DNA of 64,000 nt from an uncultured Granulosicoccaceae bacterium (GCA_938006335.1 CALLMF010000023.1:31594-95593), one strand, 5' to 3'; shown: positions 9,027-23,003, counted from the first letter of the stretch. Numbers and translations: made by a program. Notes: generated by a model from the sequence alone, not told the origin.

Positions 9027-9305
9027 TGGGAATACAAGCTTCGGCGGTGAGCCGCCACAGGCGTTCAGGGAACCCACAAGTGTAGGGGGCATTGAGTCAT
9101 CGGTCAACGGTCGTGAACGACGGATTTGCACCGGCCACCCACCACATTCCCGGGTTTCAAAAACGAACGTGTCAGATCGACGTTAGTTCGTTGTGCCTTA
9201 TCCCCGGAGTGGCTACAGTCATCAGACTTCACCTCACCGTGCGACAGCGACTTCTGCAGACACGCGATCGAAGGCGGTGAAACAGCGCCAAATTGCCACT
9301 GGCAA
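9027..9305. other. Divergent rpmH/dnaA intergenic region
   Basis: A 279-nt non-coding gap carrying the promoters of the leftward ribosomal/YidC run and of dnaA. In Pseudomonas this is one of the oriC positions. Here I find only one weak DnaA-box-like word, TTATCCCCG at 9199-9207, and no AT-rich block, so it looks less like an origin than the dnaA-dnaN gap. Confidence 0.6.
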
Positions 9306-10730
9306 ATGGCCAATCACACAGGCACTACAAACGGAGCTCCACTGTTGAAAGATGTACTTTGGGACCAGTGCCTGTCCAAACTCGAAGCAGAGCTTTCAGA
9401 GCAGAACCTCAACACCTGGATACGCCCTCTCCATGCGACCGTCGAAGGTGACCGCTTGCGCGTCATGGCGCCCAACCGCTTTGTGCGCGACATGGTGCGC
9501 AACAATTTCCACGCGCGCATCCAGGAGATCGCCAGCCACTACGCCAACCCGCACAAGGTGATTGTCGATCTGGTGATCGGCTCTGGTATCGAGGTCCCTG
9601 CTGGAATGCTGGCTGGCGAAGCCCCTGCCCGCACAGCGACGGCCAATCTGCAACGCCAGCAACCACCGAGACGCAGTGAAGTGGTGTCCGTCACTGCCAC
9701 GTCGAATCACGAGACCAACCTCAATCCGGAATTTACCTTCGACTCACTGGTTGAAGGCAAGTCCAACCAGCTGAGCCGTGCGGCCGCGCAACGCATCGGC
9801 AAGGAGCCCGGACGCGCTTACAACCCGTTTCTGATCTACGGGTCTTCGGGACTTGGAAAGACACACCTGATGCAGGCCATTGGCAATGAGATCATTCGCC
9901 AGAAGCCCGACGCACGCGTGATGTACCTCAATTCCGAGCGCTACGTGGGCGAAATGGTCAGCGCGCTACAGCACAACAAGATCAATCGCTTCAAGCAGTT
10001 CTACAGAGGACTGGACGCCCTGCTCATCGATGACGTGCAGTTCTTCGCCGGCAAGGACCAGACCCAGGAAGAGTTCTTCCACAACTTCAACGCGCTGTTT
10101 GAAGGTGGACAGCAGATCGTGCTGACCTGTGACCGCTATCCCAAGGAAGTGGCCGGGCTCGAAGACCGCCTCAAGACACGATTCGGTTGGGGACTCACCG
10201 TCTCCGTGGAACCACCCGAACTGGAAATGCGTGTCGCTATCCTCAACAGCAAGGCCGAACAGGTTGGCGTTACCCTACCCAGTGAAGTGAGCTTCTTCAT
10301 CGCCAAGCAGATCCGTTCGAATGTGCGAGAACTCGAGGGCGCACTGCGCCGGGTCATAGCCAACTCGCAGCTCATGGGCGAGCCCATAACCATCGAATTT
10401 GCCAAACGCGCCATTGCTGACCTTGTGGCAGTCCAGGCTCGGGTAGTGACCATCGAGAACATTCAGAAGACCGTCGCCGAGTACTACAACATCCGGCTTG
10501 CTGATCTGTCCGCGAAAACCCGCTCACGATCCATCGCGCGACCGCGTCAGGTCGCCATGGCCCTCGCCAAGGAACTCACCACGCGCAGCCTCCCCGAAAT
10601 CGGCCGTGCCTTCGGTGGTCGCGACCACACGACGGTATTGCATGGCGTACGCAAGGTCGCTGAGCTCAAGGAGTCTGACACGGGGATTCGTGAGGATTAC
10701 TCGAATTTGCTGCGCACATTATCCAGCTAA
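9306..10730 (+). CDS. dnaA: Chromosomal replication initiator protein DnaA
   Basis: A 474-residue DnaA. Domain I (LWDQCLSKLEAELSEQNLNTW) is followed by a variable linker to about residue 135. The AAA+ domain III has Walker A GSSGLGKTH at 179-187 and Walker B LLIDDVQF at 239-246. Domain IV has the DNA-binding signature GGRDHTTVLHG near the C-terminus. It binds DnaA boxes and melts oriC. ATG at 9306 gives a normal domain I; the frame is open further upstream, but that part is unlike any DnaA. The ribosome-binding site is weak (ACTGGCAA), so a TTG at LLKDVLW is a minor alternative. Confidence 0.97.
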   Translation: MANHTGTTNGAPLLKDVLWDQCLSKLEAELSEQNLNTWIRPLHATVEGDRLRVMAPNRFVRDMVRNNFHARIQEIASHYANPHKVIVDLVIGSGIEVPAGMLAGEAPARTATANLQRQQPPRRSEVVSVTATSNHETNLNPEFTFDSLVEGKSNQLSRAAAQRIGKEPGRAYNPFLIYGSSGLGKTHLMQAIGNEIIRQKPDARVMYLNSERYVGEMVSALQHNKINRFKQFYRGLDALLIDDVQFFAGKDQTQEEFFHNFNALFEGGQQIVLTCDRYPKEVAGLEDRLKTRFGWGLTVSVEPPELEMRVAILNSKAEQVGVTLPSEVSFFIAKQIRSNVRELEGALRRVIANSQLMGEPITIEFAKRAIADLVAVQARVVTIENIQKTVAEYYNIRLADLSAKTRSRSIARPRQVAMALAKELTTRSLPEIGRAFGGRDHTTVLHGVRKVAELKESDTGIREDYSNLLRTLSS

Positions 10731-10750
10731 ATTTCAACTGCCCTGAAGTG

Positions 10751-10766
10751 CCCCAGTCTGCTGGGG
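10751..10766 (+). terminator. Possible dnaA terminator hairpin
   Basis: A perfect 6-bp stem, CCCCAG-TCTG-CTGGGG, 20 nt after the dnaA stop. No T-run follows, so it is a weak intrinsic terminator at best; it could instead be origin structure. Confidence 0.3.
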
Positions 10767-10811
10767 ATGAGGTGTTCTGGTACCGTGCTCTGACGCCAAT
10801 AAACACGGACC

Positions 10812-10829
10812 ATTCACATGGATGTGAAT
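10812..10829. repeat. Perfect inverted repeat in the oriC candidate
   Basis: ATTCACAT-GG-ATGTGAAT: two 8-nt arms around a 2-nt centre. The right arm overlaps a near-consensus DnaA box on the minus strand (10823-10831, one mismatch), and the left arm offers a weaker mirrored copy, so it may be a paired DnaA-binding element. Confidence 0.5.
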
Positions 10830-10923
10830 ACCCAATGCCAGCGCTGCGCGGCTAAACGCGCGCGAGCGACAAGCAAGCCATTTGAATCCTCTCCCGTCGG
10901 TTCCACGAGCCCAATGAGTGCCT

Positions 10924-10949
10924 TGCTGATCATGCACAAGTGCTGATCA
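10924..10949 (+). repeat. Short direct repeat TGCTGATCA x2
   Basis: TGCTGATCA occurs at 10924-10932 and 10941-10949. Each copy contains GATC, the site used by Dam/SeqA where those proteins exist. A near-consensus DnaA word (TCATGCACA) overlaps the end of the first copy. Confidence 0.45.
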
Positions 10950-11221
10950 GACGCGTTCTAAAAACCAGCCGGTGGTGCGCGGGACATGAGGCGCGTAGGC
11001 ACGCCCTGAGTGGCTCATCGAAGCGTGCGCCTGACTCCGATCGCTGTCGGGCGATGTCCCCAGCGTAGTGGAGCACCTCCGAGCACTTCCGAAGATACAG
11101 CCTGTTCGGTGAAATACATCATCTTGCTGCCCGACAATTGGCCGTTGAAGCGGCACAAGCATTAGACTGAATACACCACGATCCTGTCCCCGACAGCCGT
11201 GGGGATCAGTCGCTAACAAGC

Positions 11222-11230
11222 TGTGAATAA
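11222..11230 (-). promoter_or_regulatory. DnaA box (TTATTCACA)
   Basis: An exact match to the TTATNCACA consensus on the minus strand, the best DnaA-binding word in the dnaA-dnaN gap. Confidence 0.6.
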
Positions 11231-11444
11231 GTATCCGGGACGTAGACAGAGCAAGGGTTCCCGACAGTAACCCCCAATTCATCCACAGGATTGCAACGGG
11301 TTACGAGCAGAGCTGTACCGGGTTTTTGCTTGATGCAAGTCACTGTTCTGAATGTGATTTTGTGACTCATGCACAGAATTGCCGGGCACTAGTAGTAGTA
11401 ACAGTCAGTCAGTAATTTCCTTCTCAATCTCTCTTACTTGCGCA

Positions 11445-12551
11445 ATGAAATTCAGTGCACAACGTGAATCCTTGCTGGAGCCGCTCCAGCAGGTAGCTGG
11501 CGCAGTAGAGCGTCGACAGACGTCCCCGGTGCTTGGCAATGTGCTTATCGAGTGCGCAGAAGATGGCATTGTCCTGACGGCAACAAACAACGAGATCGAG
11601 TTGCGTGCCGGCAGCGGGTTCTCGGTCGATGAGCCTGGAGCCACGACGGTACCTGCGCTCAAACTTCTCGAGATCTGTCGTTTGTTGCCAGAGCAAGCTC
11701 GTGTGTCCTTCGAGCTATCTGGCGAGAAAGCGACGTTGAAGGCTGGCCGCAGCCGCTTTACGCTAGCGACGCTCCCGGTCGACCAATTTCCAAGATCCGA
11801 AGCCCTTGAAGAAGGTCAACAAATTGACGTTTTGGCCAGTACCCTGCATCGCGCGATCAAGGCCACCGGCTTTGCCATGGCACAGCAGGATGTACGGTTC
11901 TACCTCAACGGCATGCTGCTTGAAATCGGGCAGGAGCGTCTGTGCTGTGTGGCTACGGATGGACACCGTCTGGCTTTCTCTCAGGTCACGACCGACGTAT
12001 CTCCAGAGACACCGATCAGAGCGATTATTCCGAGAAAAAGCGTCGGTGAATTTGCAAGACTGCTTGGCGCGGCCAGTGAGGATGATCTGGTAAGACTGCA
12101 TCTCACCGATCAGCAATTGCAGGCGTCACTCGGCGATGTTCGACTGACTACGCGACTGGTCGACGGTCGCTTCCCTGATTACAACCGGGTGATTCCGATC
12201 GATGGCAACAAGGAACTGGTGGTCGATACCCAGAGCCTGCGTCAATGTCTGACTCGTGCATCAGTGCTTTCGAACGAGAAATACCGGGGAATTCGCCTGG
12301 CCTTGTCTTCCGGCGTACTCACCATCTCCAGCAACAATCCGGATCAGGAAGAAGCGATCGACGAGCTGGAGGTCGACTACCAGGGCGATGCCGCGGAAAT
12401 AGGCTTCAACGTGACGTACCTGATTGACGTATTGAACGCCACAGAGACCGAGACGGTGCGTCTGGTCGTGAAGGACGGCGCAAGCAGTGCCTTGCTGATG
12501 CCCGACGGAAACACCGATAGCAAGTACGTCGTCATGCCGATGCGACTGTAG
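11445..12551 (+). CDS. dnaN: DNA polymerase III beta subunit (sliding clamp)
   Basis: A 368-residue clamp, the standard length (E. coli 366), starting MKFSAQRESLLEPLQQVAGA and ending in the family C-terminus YVVMPMRL. Three structurally similar domains of about 120 residues form the dimeric ring that tethers polymerases to DNA. The ATG at 11445 is fixed by the family N-terminus; extra in-frame codons up to 11379 are not conserved in style. recF follows 5 nt after its stop, so dnaN-recF-gyrB look co-transcribed. Confidence 0.98.
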   Translation: MKFSAQRESLLEPLQQVAGAVERRQTSPVLGNVLIECAEDGIVLTATNNEIELRAGSGFSVDEPGATTVPALKLLEICRLLPEQARVSFELSGEKATLKAGRSRFTLATLPVDQFPRSEALEEGQQIDVLASTLHRAIKATGFAMAQQDVRFYLNGMLLEIGQERLCCVATDGHRLAFSQVTTDVSPETPIRAIIPRKSVGEFARLLGAASEDDLVRLHLTDQQLQASLGDVRLTTRLVDGRFPDYNRVIPIDGNKELVVDTQSLRQCLTRASVLSNEKYRGIRLALSSGVLTISSNNPDQEEAIDELEVDYQGDAAEIGFNVTYLIDVLNATETETVRLVVKDGASSALLMPDGNTDSKYVVMPMRL

Positions 12552-12556
12552 AGGTC

Positions 12557-16235
<3,679 letters not shown>

Positions 16236-16253
16236 TTCGTTTCGTACAAGTGA

Positions 16254-16286
16254 CTGGAGCTTCCTTGGCTCCAGCACTCCCGTTTT
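16254..16286 (+). terminator. Probable gyrB terminator
   Basis: A 7-bp stem CTGGAGC/GCTCCAG with loop TTCCTTG (16254-16274), 19 nt after the gyrB stop, then a GTTTTG stretch. The T-run is weak and the element may be leaky into prlC. Confidence 0.5.
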
Positions 16287-16305
16287 GAACCCTGGTTGAG
16301 ACCTC

Positions 16306-18405
16306 ATGTCGGCAGAGACCCTTGTTGTCGCGCGTCCCGTTTTTTCCTCCATTGACATGTCATTGGTGGAACCCTCATTGGACGAAGCGCTCGCCCGGTG
16401 TCACGACACCATCAAGCAGGTTGTTTCAAGTGCCAATGCGGGGGAGGTGTCATGGAACACCATCAAGCAACCGCTTTCGGATGCCCACAACGCGCTGCAA
16501 TTGATCTGGGGGCCTGTATCGCACCTCAATTCTGTTACCAGTACCGACGAGATCAGAGCGGTATACAAGGCGTGCCTGCCAAAACTCACCGACTACTGGA
16601 CGCAGCTCGGACAGAATCGCAATCTATACAATGCAACTCTGTCCCTATCTGAAAGTAAAGCGTTTGCTGAACTTGATGATGCACAGCGCCGCGATATAGA
16701 AAATGATCTGCGCGACTTCGAGCTTGGAGGTGTGTCGTTGGCTGCCGACAAGCAACAGCGGTATGCGGAAATTGCGTCTGAACTCTCTCGTCTAGCGACA
16801 GAGTTCTCCGACAACGTGCTGGATGCCACGAACGCGTGGAGCCTTTCCATACACGACAAAGCTCGACTGGATGGCTTGCCGGATCCGGCGATTGAAGCCG
16901 CAAGGCAGCGAGCGGTTCAAGCAGATAGTGACGGCTGGCTTTTTGACCTGCAGTTTCCTACCTACTACTCGGTCATGACCTTTGCGACCGATCGGGAGTT
17001 GCGCAAGGTGTTTTATACCGCCTATTGCACGCGAGCATCTGATCAATGGACTGGTCCGGATCCTGCCGATGAAAAAGCCAACGTGGAGACGCGCGCCGGT
17101 TGGGATAACGCGCCGCTCATGCGCCAGATACTCGCCTTGCGTGCAGAGCGCGCCGCACTTCTGGGCTATTCCAGTTATGCCGATCTGTCGATGGTGCGCA
17201 AGATGGTCAGTGATCCTGCTCAGGTGATGGATTTTCTGAGTGATCTAGCCGACCGCGCCTTGCCAACCGCGCGAAAGGAATACGCTGAGTTATCGACGTT
17301 TGCGCGTGAGTCATTGGACATTGATTCGCTCGAGGCGTGGGATGCTCTGTTCGTGAGCGAAAAACTGCGCCAGCAGAAGTTCTCCTTGTCCGAAGAGGTA
17401 CTCAAGTCCTACTTTCCTGCGACTCGGGTCATCCCTGGCATGTTCGACATCGTCGGGCGATTGTTTGACGTTCGTATAGACGAAGTGGCAGACGCAGATG
17501 TGTATCACCAGGACGTGAAGCTCTATCGCATTACCGATGCGAGCGGCGATGTGCGTGGTGAATTCTTCATGGACAACTACGCGCGTGACAACAAGCGTGG
17601 TGGTGCCTGGATGGACGTCTGCACGTCGCGTCAACAAACTGCCTACGGCCTGCAGTTACCGATAGCCTACCTCACGTGCAATCTCACACCGCCCGTTGGT
17701 AGCGACCCGGCGTTGCTGACTCACAGTGAAGTTACCACCTTGTTTCACGAGTTTGGACACGGGTTGCATCACATGCTCACCCGCATTGATGCTGCAGGCG
17801 TTTCCGGAATCAACGGTGTCGAGTGGGATGCGGTCGAGCTACCCAGCCAATTCATGGAAAACTGGTGCTGGGAACGCGAGTCTCTCGATCTGCTGGCGGC
17901 ACACTATCAGACCGGTGAGCCGCTGCCGGACGAACTGCTTGAGCCACTGCGCGAAGCGCGGGACTTTCAGGCAGCCATGACACTGGTGCGGCAACTTGAA
18001 TTCGCCTTGTTCGATATGCAACTGCATTTGCAATCGAAACCGGCAGGCGAGGGTGGTGCAGTCGATATCGAAGCGACGCTTGCCCACGTCAGAGCTGAGC
18101 TTGCAGTGCTACCCGTACCGGATTTCAACCGGTTTGCAAATGGCTTCTCGCACATTTTTGCGGGTGGTTATGCGGCTGGGTACTTCAGCTACAAGTGGGC
18201 CGAGGTCTTGTCGGCCGATGCGTTTGACCGGTTTCGCGAAGAGGGGTTGTTTGACCGGACTGCCGGGCAGGCATTTCTTGAAGAAGTGTTGGAGATGGGT
18301 GGTTCACGTGATGCCATGACATCGTACGTGGCGTTCCGCGGCAGGGAACCATCCATAGATGCGCTACTCAAGCAGAGCGGTCTGGATGTGGAACGTGCTG
18401 CATGA
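16306..18405 (+). CDS. prlC: Oligopeptidase A (M3 family metallopeptidase)
   Basis: A 699-residue cytoplasmic M3 zinc peptidase that degrades signal peptides and short oligopeptides. The zinc site is HEFGHGLHH near residue 483; the downstream third ligand Glu is in the helix with [12 protein letters not shown], and the substrate-side motif is [22 protein letters not shown]. The length matches E. coli PrlC (680). ATG at 16306 has GAGACC upstream. The last four bases (ATGA) overlap the ubiD start, so the two are coupled. Confidence 0.94.
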   Translation: MSAETLVVARPVFSSIDMSLVEPSLDEALARCHDTIKQVVSSANAGEVSWNTIKQPLSDAHNALQLIWGPVSHLNSVTSTDEIRAVYKACLPKLTDYWTQLGQNRNLYNATLSLSESKAFAELDDAQRRDIENDLRDFELGGVSLAADKQQRYAEIASELSRLATEFSDNVLDATNAWSLSIHDKARLDGLPDPAIEAARQRAVQADSDGWLFDLQFPTYYSVMTFATDRELRKVFYTAYCTRASDQWTGPDPADEKANVETRAGWDNAPLMRQILALRAERAALLGYSSYADLSMVRKMVSDPAQVMDFLSDLADRALPTARKEYAELSTFARESLDIDSLEAWDALFVSEKLRQQKFSLSEEVLKSYFPATRVIPGMFDIVGRLFDVRIDEVADADVYHQDVKLYRITDASGDVRGEFFMDNYARDNKRGGAWMDVCTSRQQTAYGLQLPIAYLTCNLTPPVGSDPALLTHSEVTTLFHEFGHGLHHMLTRIDAAGVSGINGVEWDAVELPSQFMENWCWERESLDLLAAHYQTGEPLPDELLEPLREARDFQAAMTLVRQLEFALFDMQLHLQSKPAGEGGAVDIEATLAHVRAELAVLPVPDFNRFANGFSHIFAGGYAAGYFSYKWAEVLSADAFDRFREEGLFDRTAGQAFLEEVLEMGGSRDAMTSYVAFRGREPSIDALLKQSGLDVERAA

Positions 18406-19859
18406 AGTATCGCGATTTACGGGAATTCATGGCCGGCCTCGAAGCTCGGGATGAACTGATACGCACATCGGTGGTTGTTGATCCAGTGCTGGAAATTACC
18501 GAGATCTGTGATCGCACCTTGCGTAAACAGGGTCCTGCGATCCTTTTCGAGAACCCGAAGGGCAGTGAGTACCCCTTGCTAGGAAACCTGTTCGGCACAC
18601 CTGAGCGCGTAGCGCTCGGTATGGGCGAGGACTCGGTTGAAGCGCTGCGTGAAGTAGGCAAGCTGCTCGCGTTCCTGAAGGAACCGGATCCACCCAAGGG
18701 GCTCAAGGATGCGTGGAACACGCTGCCGGTGTTCAAGAAGGTGCTGGACATGGCGCCCAAGACCATCCGATCGGCGGCCTGCCAGGAACACGTCTGGGAC
18801 GAGGTGGATCTGGGGCGTCTGCCAATACAGACCTGCTGGCCGGGGGATGCAGGACCATTGATTACCTGGGGTCTGGTCATCACGCGTGGCCCACACAAGA
18901 AGCGCCAGAATATGGGCATCTACCGGCAACAAGTCATCGGACCTGATCGCACCATCATGCGTTGGCTGGGTCATCGTGGTGGCGCGCTTGATTTCGCCGA
19001 GTGGACCCAGGCAAACCCAGGTGAGCCGTTTCCGGTGGCAGTTGTACTCGGTGCTGACCCTGCGACCATTCTTGGAGCGGTCACGCCAGTGCCGGACACA
19101 TTGTCGGAACACGCGTTTGCGGGTCTGTTGCGTGGATCCAGAACCGAGCTGACCCGTGCGACGATGTCAGAGCTTGATATTCCGGCCTCTGCCGAGTTCG
19201 TGCTCGAAGGACATATTTACCCCGATGACACGGCCGCCGAGGGCCCCTTTGGCGATCACACGGGATACTACAACGAGGTTGATAATTTCCCTGTATTCAC
19301 GGTAGAGCGAGTGACTCACCGCAGTGATCCGATCTATCACTCGACCTACACCGGCAGGCCACCGGACGAGCCAGCCATACTGGGTGTTGCTCTCAACGAA
19401 GTGTTCGTTCCGATTCTGGTCAAGCAGTTTCCGGAAATCGTCGACTTCTACCTGCCACCGGAGGGCTGCTCCTACCGTATGGCAGTGGTCTCGATGAAAA
19501 AGCAGTACCCCGGACATGCCAAGCGCGTGATGATGGGTGTGTGGAGCTTCTTGCGTCAGTTCATGTACACCAAGTTTGTCATTGTGGTCGATGACGACGT
19601 CAACGCACGCTCCTGGGAGGATGTGATCTGGGCGATAACCACTCGCATGGACCCTGTGCGTGACACCACGATGATCGAGTCGACACCGATCGACTATCTT
19701 GATTTTGCGTCCCCAGTCTCCGGCCTTGGATCCAAGATGGGTCTGGACGCGACCAACAAACTGCCGGGCGAGACCCATCGCGAGTGGGGTGAGCCGATAC
19801 ACATGAGCGCTGACGTCAAGCAGCGTGTTGATGCTCTCTGGTCAGAGCTGGGGCTTTAG
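18402..19859 (+). CDS. ubiD: 4-hydroxy-3-polyprenylbenzoate decarboxylase UbiD
   Basis: A 485-residue UbiD, the prenylated-FMN-dependent decarboxylase of ubiquinone synthesis. The family blocks are present: [10 protein letters not shown] at the start, [50 protein letters not shown] (active-site Glu region), and [16 protein letters not shown] near the C-terminus. The length is close to E. coli UbiD (497). No ubiX is in the window. It is translationally coupled to prlC through ATGA. Confidence 0.97.
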   Translation: MKYRDLREFMAGLEARDELIRTSVVVDPVLEITEICDRTLRKQGPAILFENPKGSEYPLLGNLFGTPERVALGMGEDSVEALREVGKLLAFLKEPDPPKGLKDAWNTLPVFKKVLDMAPKTIRSAACQEHVWDEVDLGRLPIQTCWPGDAGPLITWGLVITRGPHKKRQNMGIYRQQVIGPDRTIMRWLGHRGGALDFAEWTQANPGEPFPVAVVLGADPATILGAVTPVPDTLSEHAFAGLLRGSRTELTRATMSELDIPASAEFVLEGHIYPDDTAAEGPFGDHTGYYNEVDNFPVFTVERVTHRSDPIYHSTYTGRPPDEPAILGVALNEVFVPILVKQFPEIVDFYLPPEGCSYRMAVVSMKKQYPGHAKRVMMGVWSFLRQFMYTKFVIVVDDDVNARSWEDVIWAITTRMDPVRDTTMIESTPIDYLDFASPVSGLGSKMGLDATNKLPGETHREWGEPIHMSADVKQRVDALWSELGL

Positions 19860-22800
19860 TCAGCAGGTCTCGTAATTCAGTGCTTTGCGCATTGATACGT
19901 TCAACATCCGAGCACTCAACTCGCTGCCGCAAAGCAGGTGCATGGTAGTCACCGAAGGCAATACCTGACTCAGACGAGGATTGAAGTCGCCAAGGGTTTC
20001 TTCCCGCGTACGGTCTGAACAGACTATGACCTGGACCGGGTCTTCACCGTTCAGTAGACCGTCGATCAGCTCGATTGTCGCGTCGGTGTCATCACGTGGG
20101 TAGCTGGCAAGGCATAGGTCAAGCGAATGCGAACGTGCTACGTCGCTTGCCTCTTCAATGGAATCGACTTCGATGATATCCAGTGGTAGCACCGCCCCCT
20201 CCCGAAGAACACGCACAATTGAACTGCGACTGTCCTTGTCGGGGTCGAAGACAAGGACGCGCGGTAGCGGAGCACCGCGCGTGTTCGACGTATCGACACC
20301 AGAAACATGAGGCAAACGTGTCTCAGCTTGCTGCTTGTCGCTCAGCCGAGACGACAGGTCAATCAATGTCACGATGGCGCCAAGCCGTCGCCCACGTACG
20401 CCATCGGCCGATGAGAGATAAGGAACCAACTTCACTTCAGTCAGATTACCATCGGTGGTCTTGATGCCACGTTCACGAGTGTCCTGCACGCTGATAACCG
20501 ATTTGATGTCGTCAAACAATTCAGGGTATTCCAGGCTATTGGAGATGTGATGTAGTGGTCGCCCGATGTCGGTATTCATCAGGTTGAAGTAGTGCGTGGC
20601 CACTTGCGTGAACTTGCGAATGCGCATATCGCCGTCAACAATAACGACTCCAACAAAGGCAAACGAAAGCACGTTGTCGAGATCATCGTTGGCAACGGAC
20701 AGGTCGTTGATTTTTTCCTGGAACTCGTTGTTGACGCTAAAGAGCTCTTCGTTGACCGACTGCAGCTCTTCGTTCGCACTCTGCAATTCCTCGTTTGATG
20801 ACATCAGCTCTTCGTTGGTGCTTTGCAGTTCCTCATTGGTTGTTTCGAGCTCTTCGTTGGTGAACTGAAGACTTTCCTTGCTGTGGGTGAGCTCTGTTTC
20901 AAGATCACGGATACGCTGTTGTGTTTGCTCTGCGACATTGAACGCTTCGGCCGCCCGGGAGGGGTTGCTGTCCGAGGATTGCGAGTCATCCAGTATCAGC
21001 ACGAAGAATCCCGGATTATTGAGCTTTTCCGGAAAGTACTCACACTGCAGCTTGATCAACAGGTCGGTATTTGCAATGTGTGCACTGATGTTCGTGTAGT
21101 AGACAGGCTTACCCTCGCTTTCTGCGCGCGTCAGTGCCGTACCTACTGCAACAGCGAGTTGATCATTGATGACGTCGTGGATGTTGGTTGATATCCGACC
21201 CGCTGGAAACCGGGTGAGATACTTGTTGGCGTCGCCATAAAGGTGTACGGCGTGATGTTCCATATCCAGTATCAGGCAAGCGGGTACATGATCATTGATC
21301 AGGCTGTCCTTTACATGCTCGAACAAGGAGTCGCGTTTATTGCTGCGATAGTTTCGTGGTGCGTGGGACACCAGACGGGAGCTTGGCTGAAGTGTGGGTA
21401 GGTTTGCACTTGGCAGAATTGGAACGACAGGAGGCCTTATCGAGTTTTTCTTCCTGAAGATTCTGTGCTTTTCGTTGATGGGTTCGAGGTAAGTACGCAG
21501 CTCACCGATGCTTTCTGATGCACCGAAAAACGCCATTCCCCTTGTTTTCAAGGCGAAGTGAAAAGACGAGATGACTTTCTGTTGAACATTGCTCTGGAAG
21601 TAGATCAACACGTTCCGGCAACACACAAGATCGATATTCGAGAACGGCGGGTCTGTAATCATGTTGTGTGTGGCAAACACCACCATCTGACGAATATCCC
21701 TTCGCAACACGTAACTGTCGTTTTTTCTATCGAAATATCGCGTAAGCCTTGCCGTGGTCATGTCGGCTTCGATATCGGTGGAATACTGGCCGAGTGACGC
21801 CCGCGCTATTGCGCTGGCATCAAGATCGGTGGCAAAGATCTTCACCTTTCTTTGAGTCGGGTAACCACCAAGGGCTTCATCAAGTAATATCGCTACCGAG
21901 TACGCTTCCTCTCCCGTAGAGCAGCCGGCAATCCAGACCCTGATTTCTTCACTGTCGTCAGCCTGTTCTACCAGGCTCTTGATGACGTTGCGTTCCAGGT
22001 ACTCGAATGCCTCTTTACCCCGAAAGAATCGGGTGACATTGATGAGTATCTCGCGCGCCAGGGTATGGACTTCCTTCTCGCTGTTTCTGAGCAATGAGAG
22101 GTAACTTTGCAGGTCACTGACCTGGTTGATCCCCATACGACGTTCTATGCGTCGTATGACCGTGCTTGACTTGTAATAGGAAAAATCGATCTGCGCATGA
22201 CGTCGTAGCAGCGCAAAGATCTCAACTCTTGAGTCGTCGCTAGTCTCCAATACGGATCGTCCTGGACCATCAATGGACGCGACCATCGGGTGACTGACAT
22301 AGTTCTCGACATACGCGGCCAGTTGGGAGGGGGCCATGACGAAGTCGGCATAGCCCGTATTGACTGCGTTGTATGGCATGCCGTCGAATTTCGAAGAATC
22401 CGGATCTTGTACGAGGATGAGTCCACCTGATTCCTTGACTGATTTGATGCCTCGGCTCCCATCGCTCCCGGTACCGGACATCACGATAGCCACCGCACGT
22501 TGGTGAGCATCCTCGGCCAAGGATCTGAAAAATATGTCGATTGGAAGATTGATCCCCAGCTCGTTGGGCTGCTCCATGAGGCACAAGCGCCCTTCCTTGA
22601 GGGACATGTTCTTTCGTGGTGGTATGACGTAGACCGAATTGCGTTCGACCAGAACGCCATCGGATGCCTTTTGCACTGCCATGCTCGTCGTACGAGCGAG
22701 TAGCTCGTCCATGATGCTGGCGTGATCAGGTGACAGATGCTGCACCACGATGAAGGCACAGTCCGTACTGCTGGAAATGCTGGTGAAGAACTCGCGCAAT

Positions 22801-22898
22801 GCTTCGAGGCCACCGGCCGAAGCGCCTATCCCGATATACAGGGTGGGCCGTTGCAACTCGTCGAGTTGGTCGGAGCTGTCGCTAATTTCGTGGTCCAC
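19860..22898 (-). CDS. CheB-CheR fusion with coiled coil, PAS and degenerate receiver domain
   Basis: 1012 residues. CheB methylesterase (about 20-205) has its triad: Ser27 in GASAGG, His54 in VVQHLSPDH, Asp146 in SGTGSDG. CheR methyltransferase (about 225-485) has the SAM loop AGCSTGEEAYS at 325-335 and CRNVLIYF at 427-434. A heptad-rich coiled coil with repeated (T/S)NEELQS follows, then a PAS domain (FVGVVIVDGDMRIRKFTQ). The last ~125 residues look like a receiver (PRVLVFDPDKDS) but lack the phosphoacceptor Asp: the strand reads DLCLASYP. It starts with GTG at 22898. Its stop abuts that of ubiD with no gap (convergent). There are no other chemotaxis genes nearby, so an orphan sensory role is likely. 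Confidence 0.9.
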   Translation of the reverse strand: MDHEISDSSDQLDELQRPTLYIGIGASAGGLEALREFFTSISSSTDCAFIVVQHLSPDHASIMDELLARTTSMAVQKASDGVLVERNSVYVIPPRKNMSLKEGRLCLMEQPNELGINLPIDIFFRSLAEDAHQRAVAIVMSGTGSDGSRGIKSVKESGGLILVQDPDSSKFDGMPYNAVNTGYADFVMAPSQLAAYVENYVSHPMVASIDGPGRSVLETSDDSRVEIFALLRRHAQIDFSYYKSSTVIRRIERRMGINQVSDLQSYLSLLRNSEKEVHTLAREILINVTRFFRGKEAFEYLERNVIKSLVEQADDSEEIRVWIAGCSTGEEAYSVAILLDEALGGYPTQRKVKIFATDLDASAIARASLGQYSTDIEADMTTARLTRYFDRKNDSYVLRRDIRQMVVFATHNMITDPPFSNIDLVCCRNVLIYFQSNVQQKVISSFHFALKTRGMAFFGASESIGELRTYLEPINEKHRIFRKKNSIRPPVVPILPSANLPTLQPSSRLVSHAPRNYRSNKRDSLFEHVKDSLINDHVPACLILDMEHHAVHLYGDANKYLTRFPAGRISTNIHDVINDQLAVAVGTALTRAESEGKPVYYTNISAHIANTDLLIKLQCEYFPEKLNNPGFFVLILDDSQSSDSNPSRAAEAFNVAEQTQQRIRDLETELTHSKESLQFTNEELETTNEELQSTNEELMSSNEELQSANEELQSVNEELFSVNNEFQEKINDLSVANDDLDNVLSFAFVGVVIVDGDMRIRKFTQVATHYFNLMNTDIGRPLHHISNSLEYPELFDDIKSVISVQDTRERGIKTTDGNLTEVKLVPYLSSADGVRGRRLGAIVTLIDLSSRLSDKQQAETRLPHVSGVDTSNTRGAPLPRVLVFDPDKDSRSSIVRVLREGAVLPLDIIEVDSIEEASDVARSHSLDLCLASYPRDDTDATIELIDGLLNGEDPVQVIVCSDRTREETLGDFNPRLSQVLPSVTTMHLLCGSELSARMLNVSMRKALNYETC

Positions 22899-23003
22899 TG
22901 GATCCCGGTCCGGAGGAGAGTGAGGGTGTTGGTGCTCTTTGCAACCTCAAGTTGCGTCCTATAAGAGCCGTGTTCCCTCTACTGTACTGTTTTTGACTGT
23001 ATT

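Larger units (their letters stand above)
10731..11444. other. Candidate chromosomal origin (oriC) between dnaA and dnaN
   Basis: A 714-nt gap without a credible gene, at the point where transcription switches from leftward (rpmH...mnmE) to rightward (dnaA...gyrB). It contains one exact TTATNCACA box (TTATTCACA, minus strand, 11222-11230) and four words with one mismatch: 10823-10831 (minus), 10930-10938, 11279-11287 and 11367-11375. It also has an inverted repeat at 10812-10829, a direct repeat containing TGATCA, and a TAG-triplet run at 11390-11401 before a more AT-rich stretch leading into dnaN. No replication data are available; GC skew was not computed. Confidence 0.55.

Noticed and set aside
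10947..11282. A 111-codon leftward open frame in the dnaA-dnaN gap
   Set aside because: No homologue-like features or ribosome-binding site, and it covers several DnaA-box words; more likely origin DNA than a gene.
11367..11401. Complete basal unwinding element (DnaA box, GC-rich spacer, DnaA-trios)
   Set aside because: The TAG triplets run in the wrong strand direction relative to the nearest box, so the arrangement does not fit the known element.
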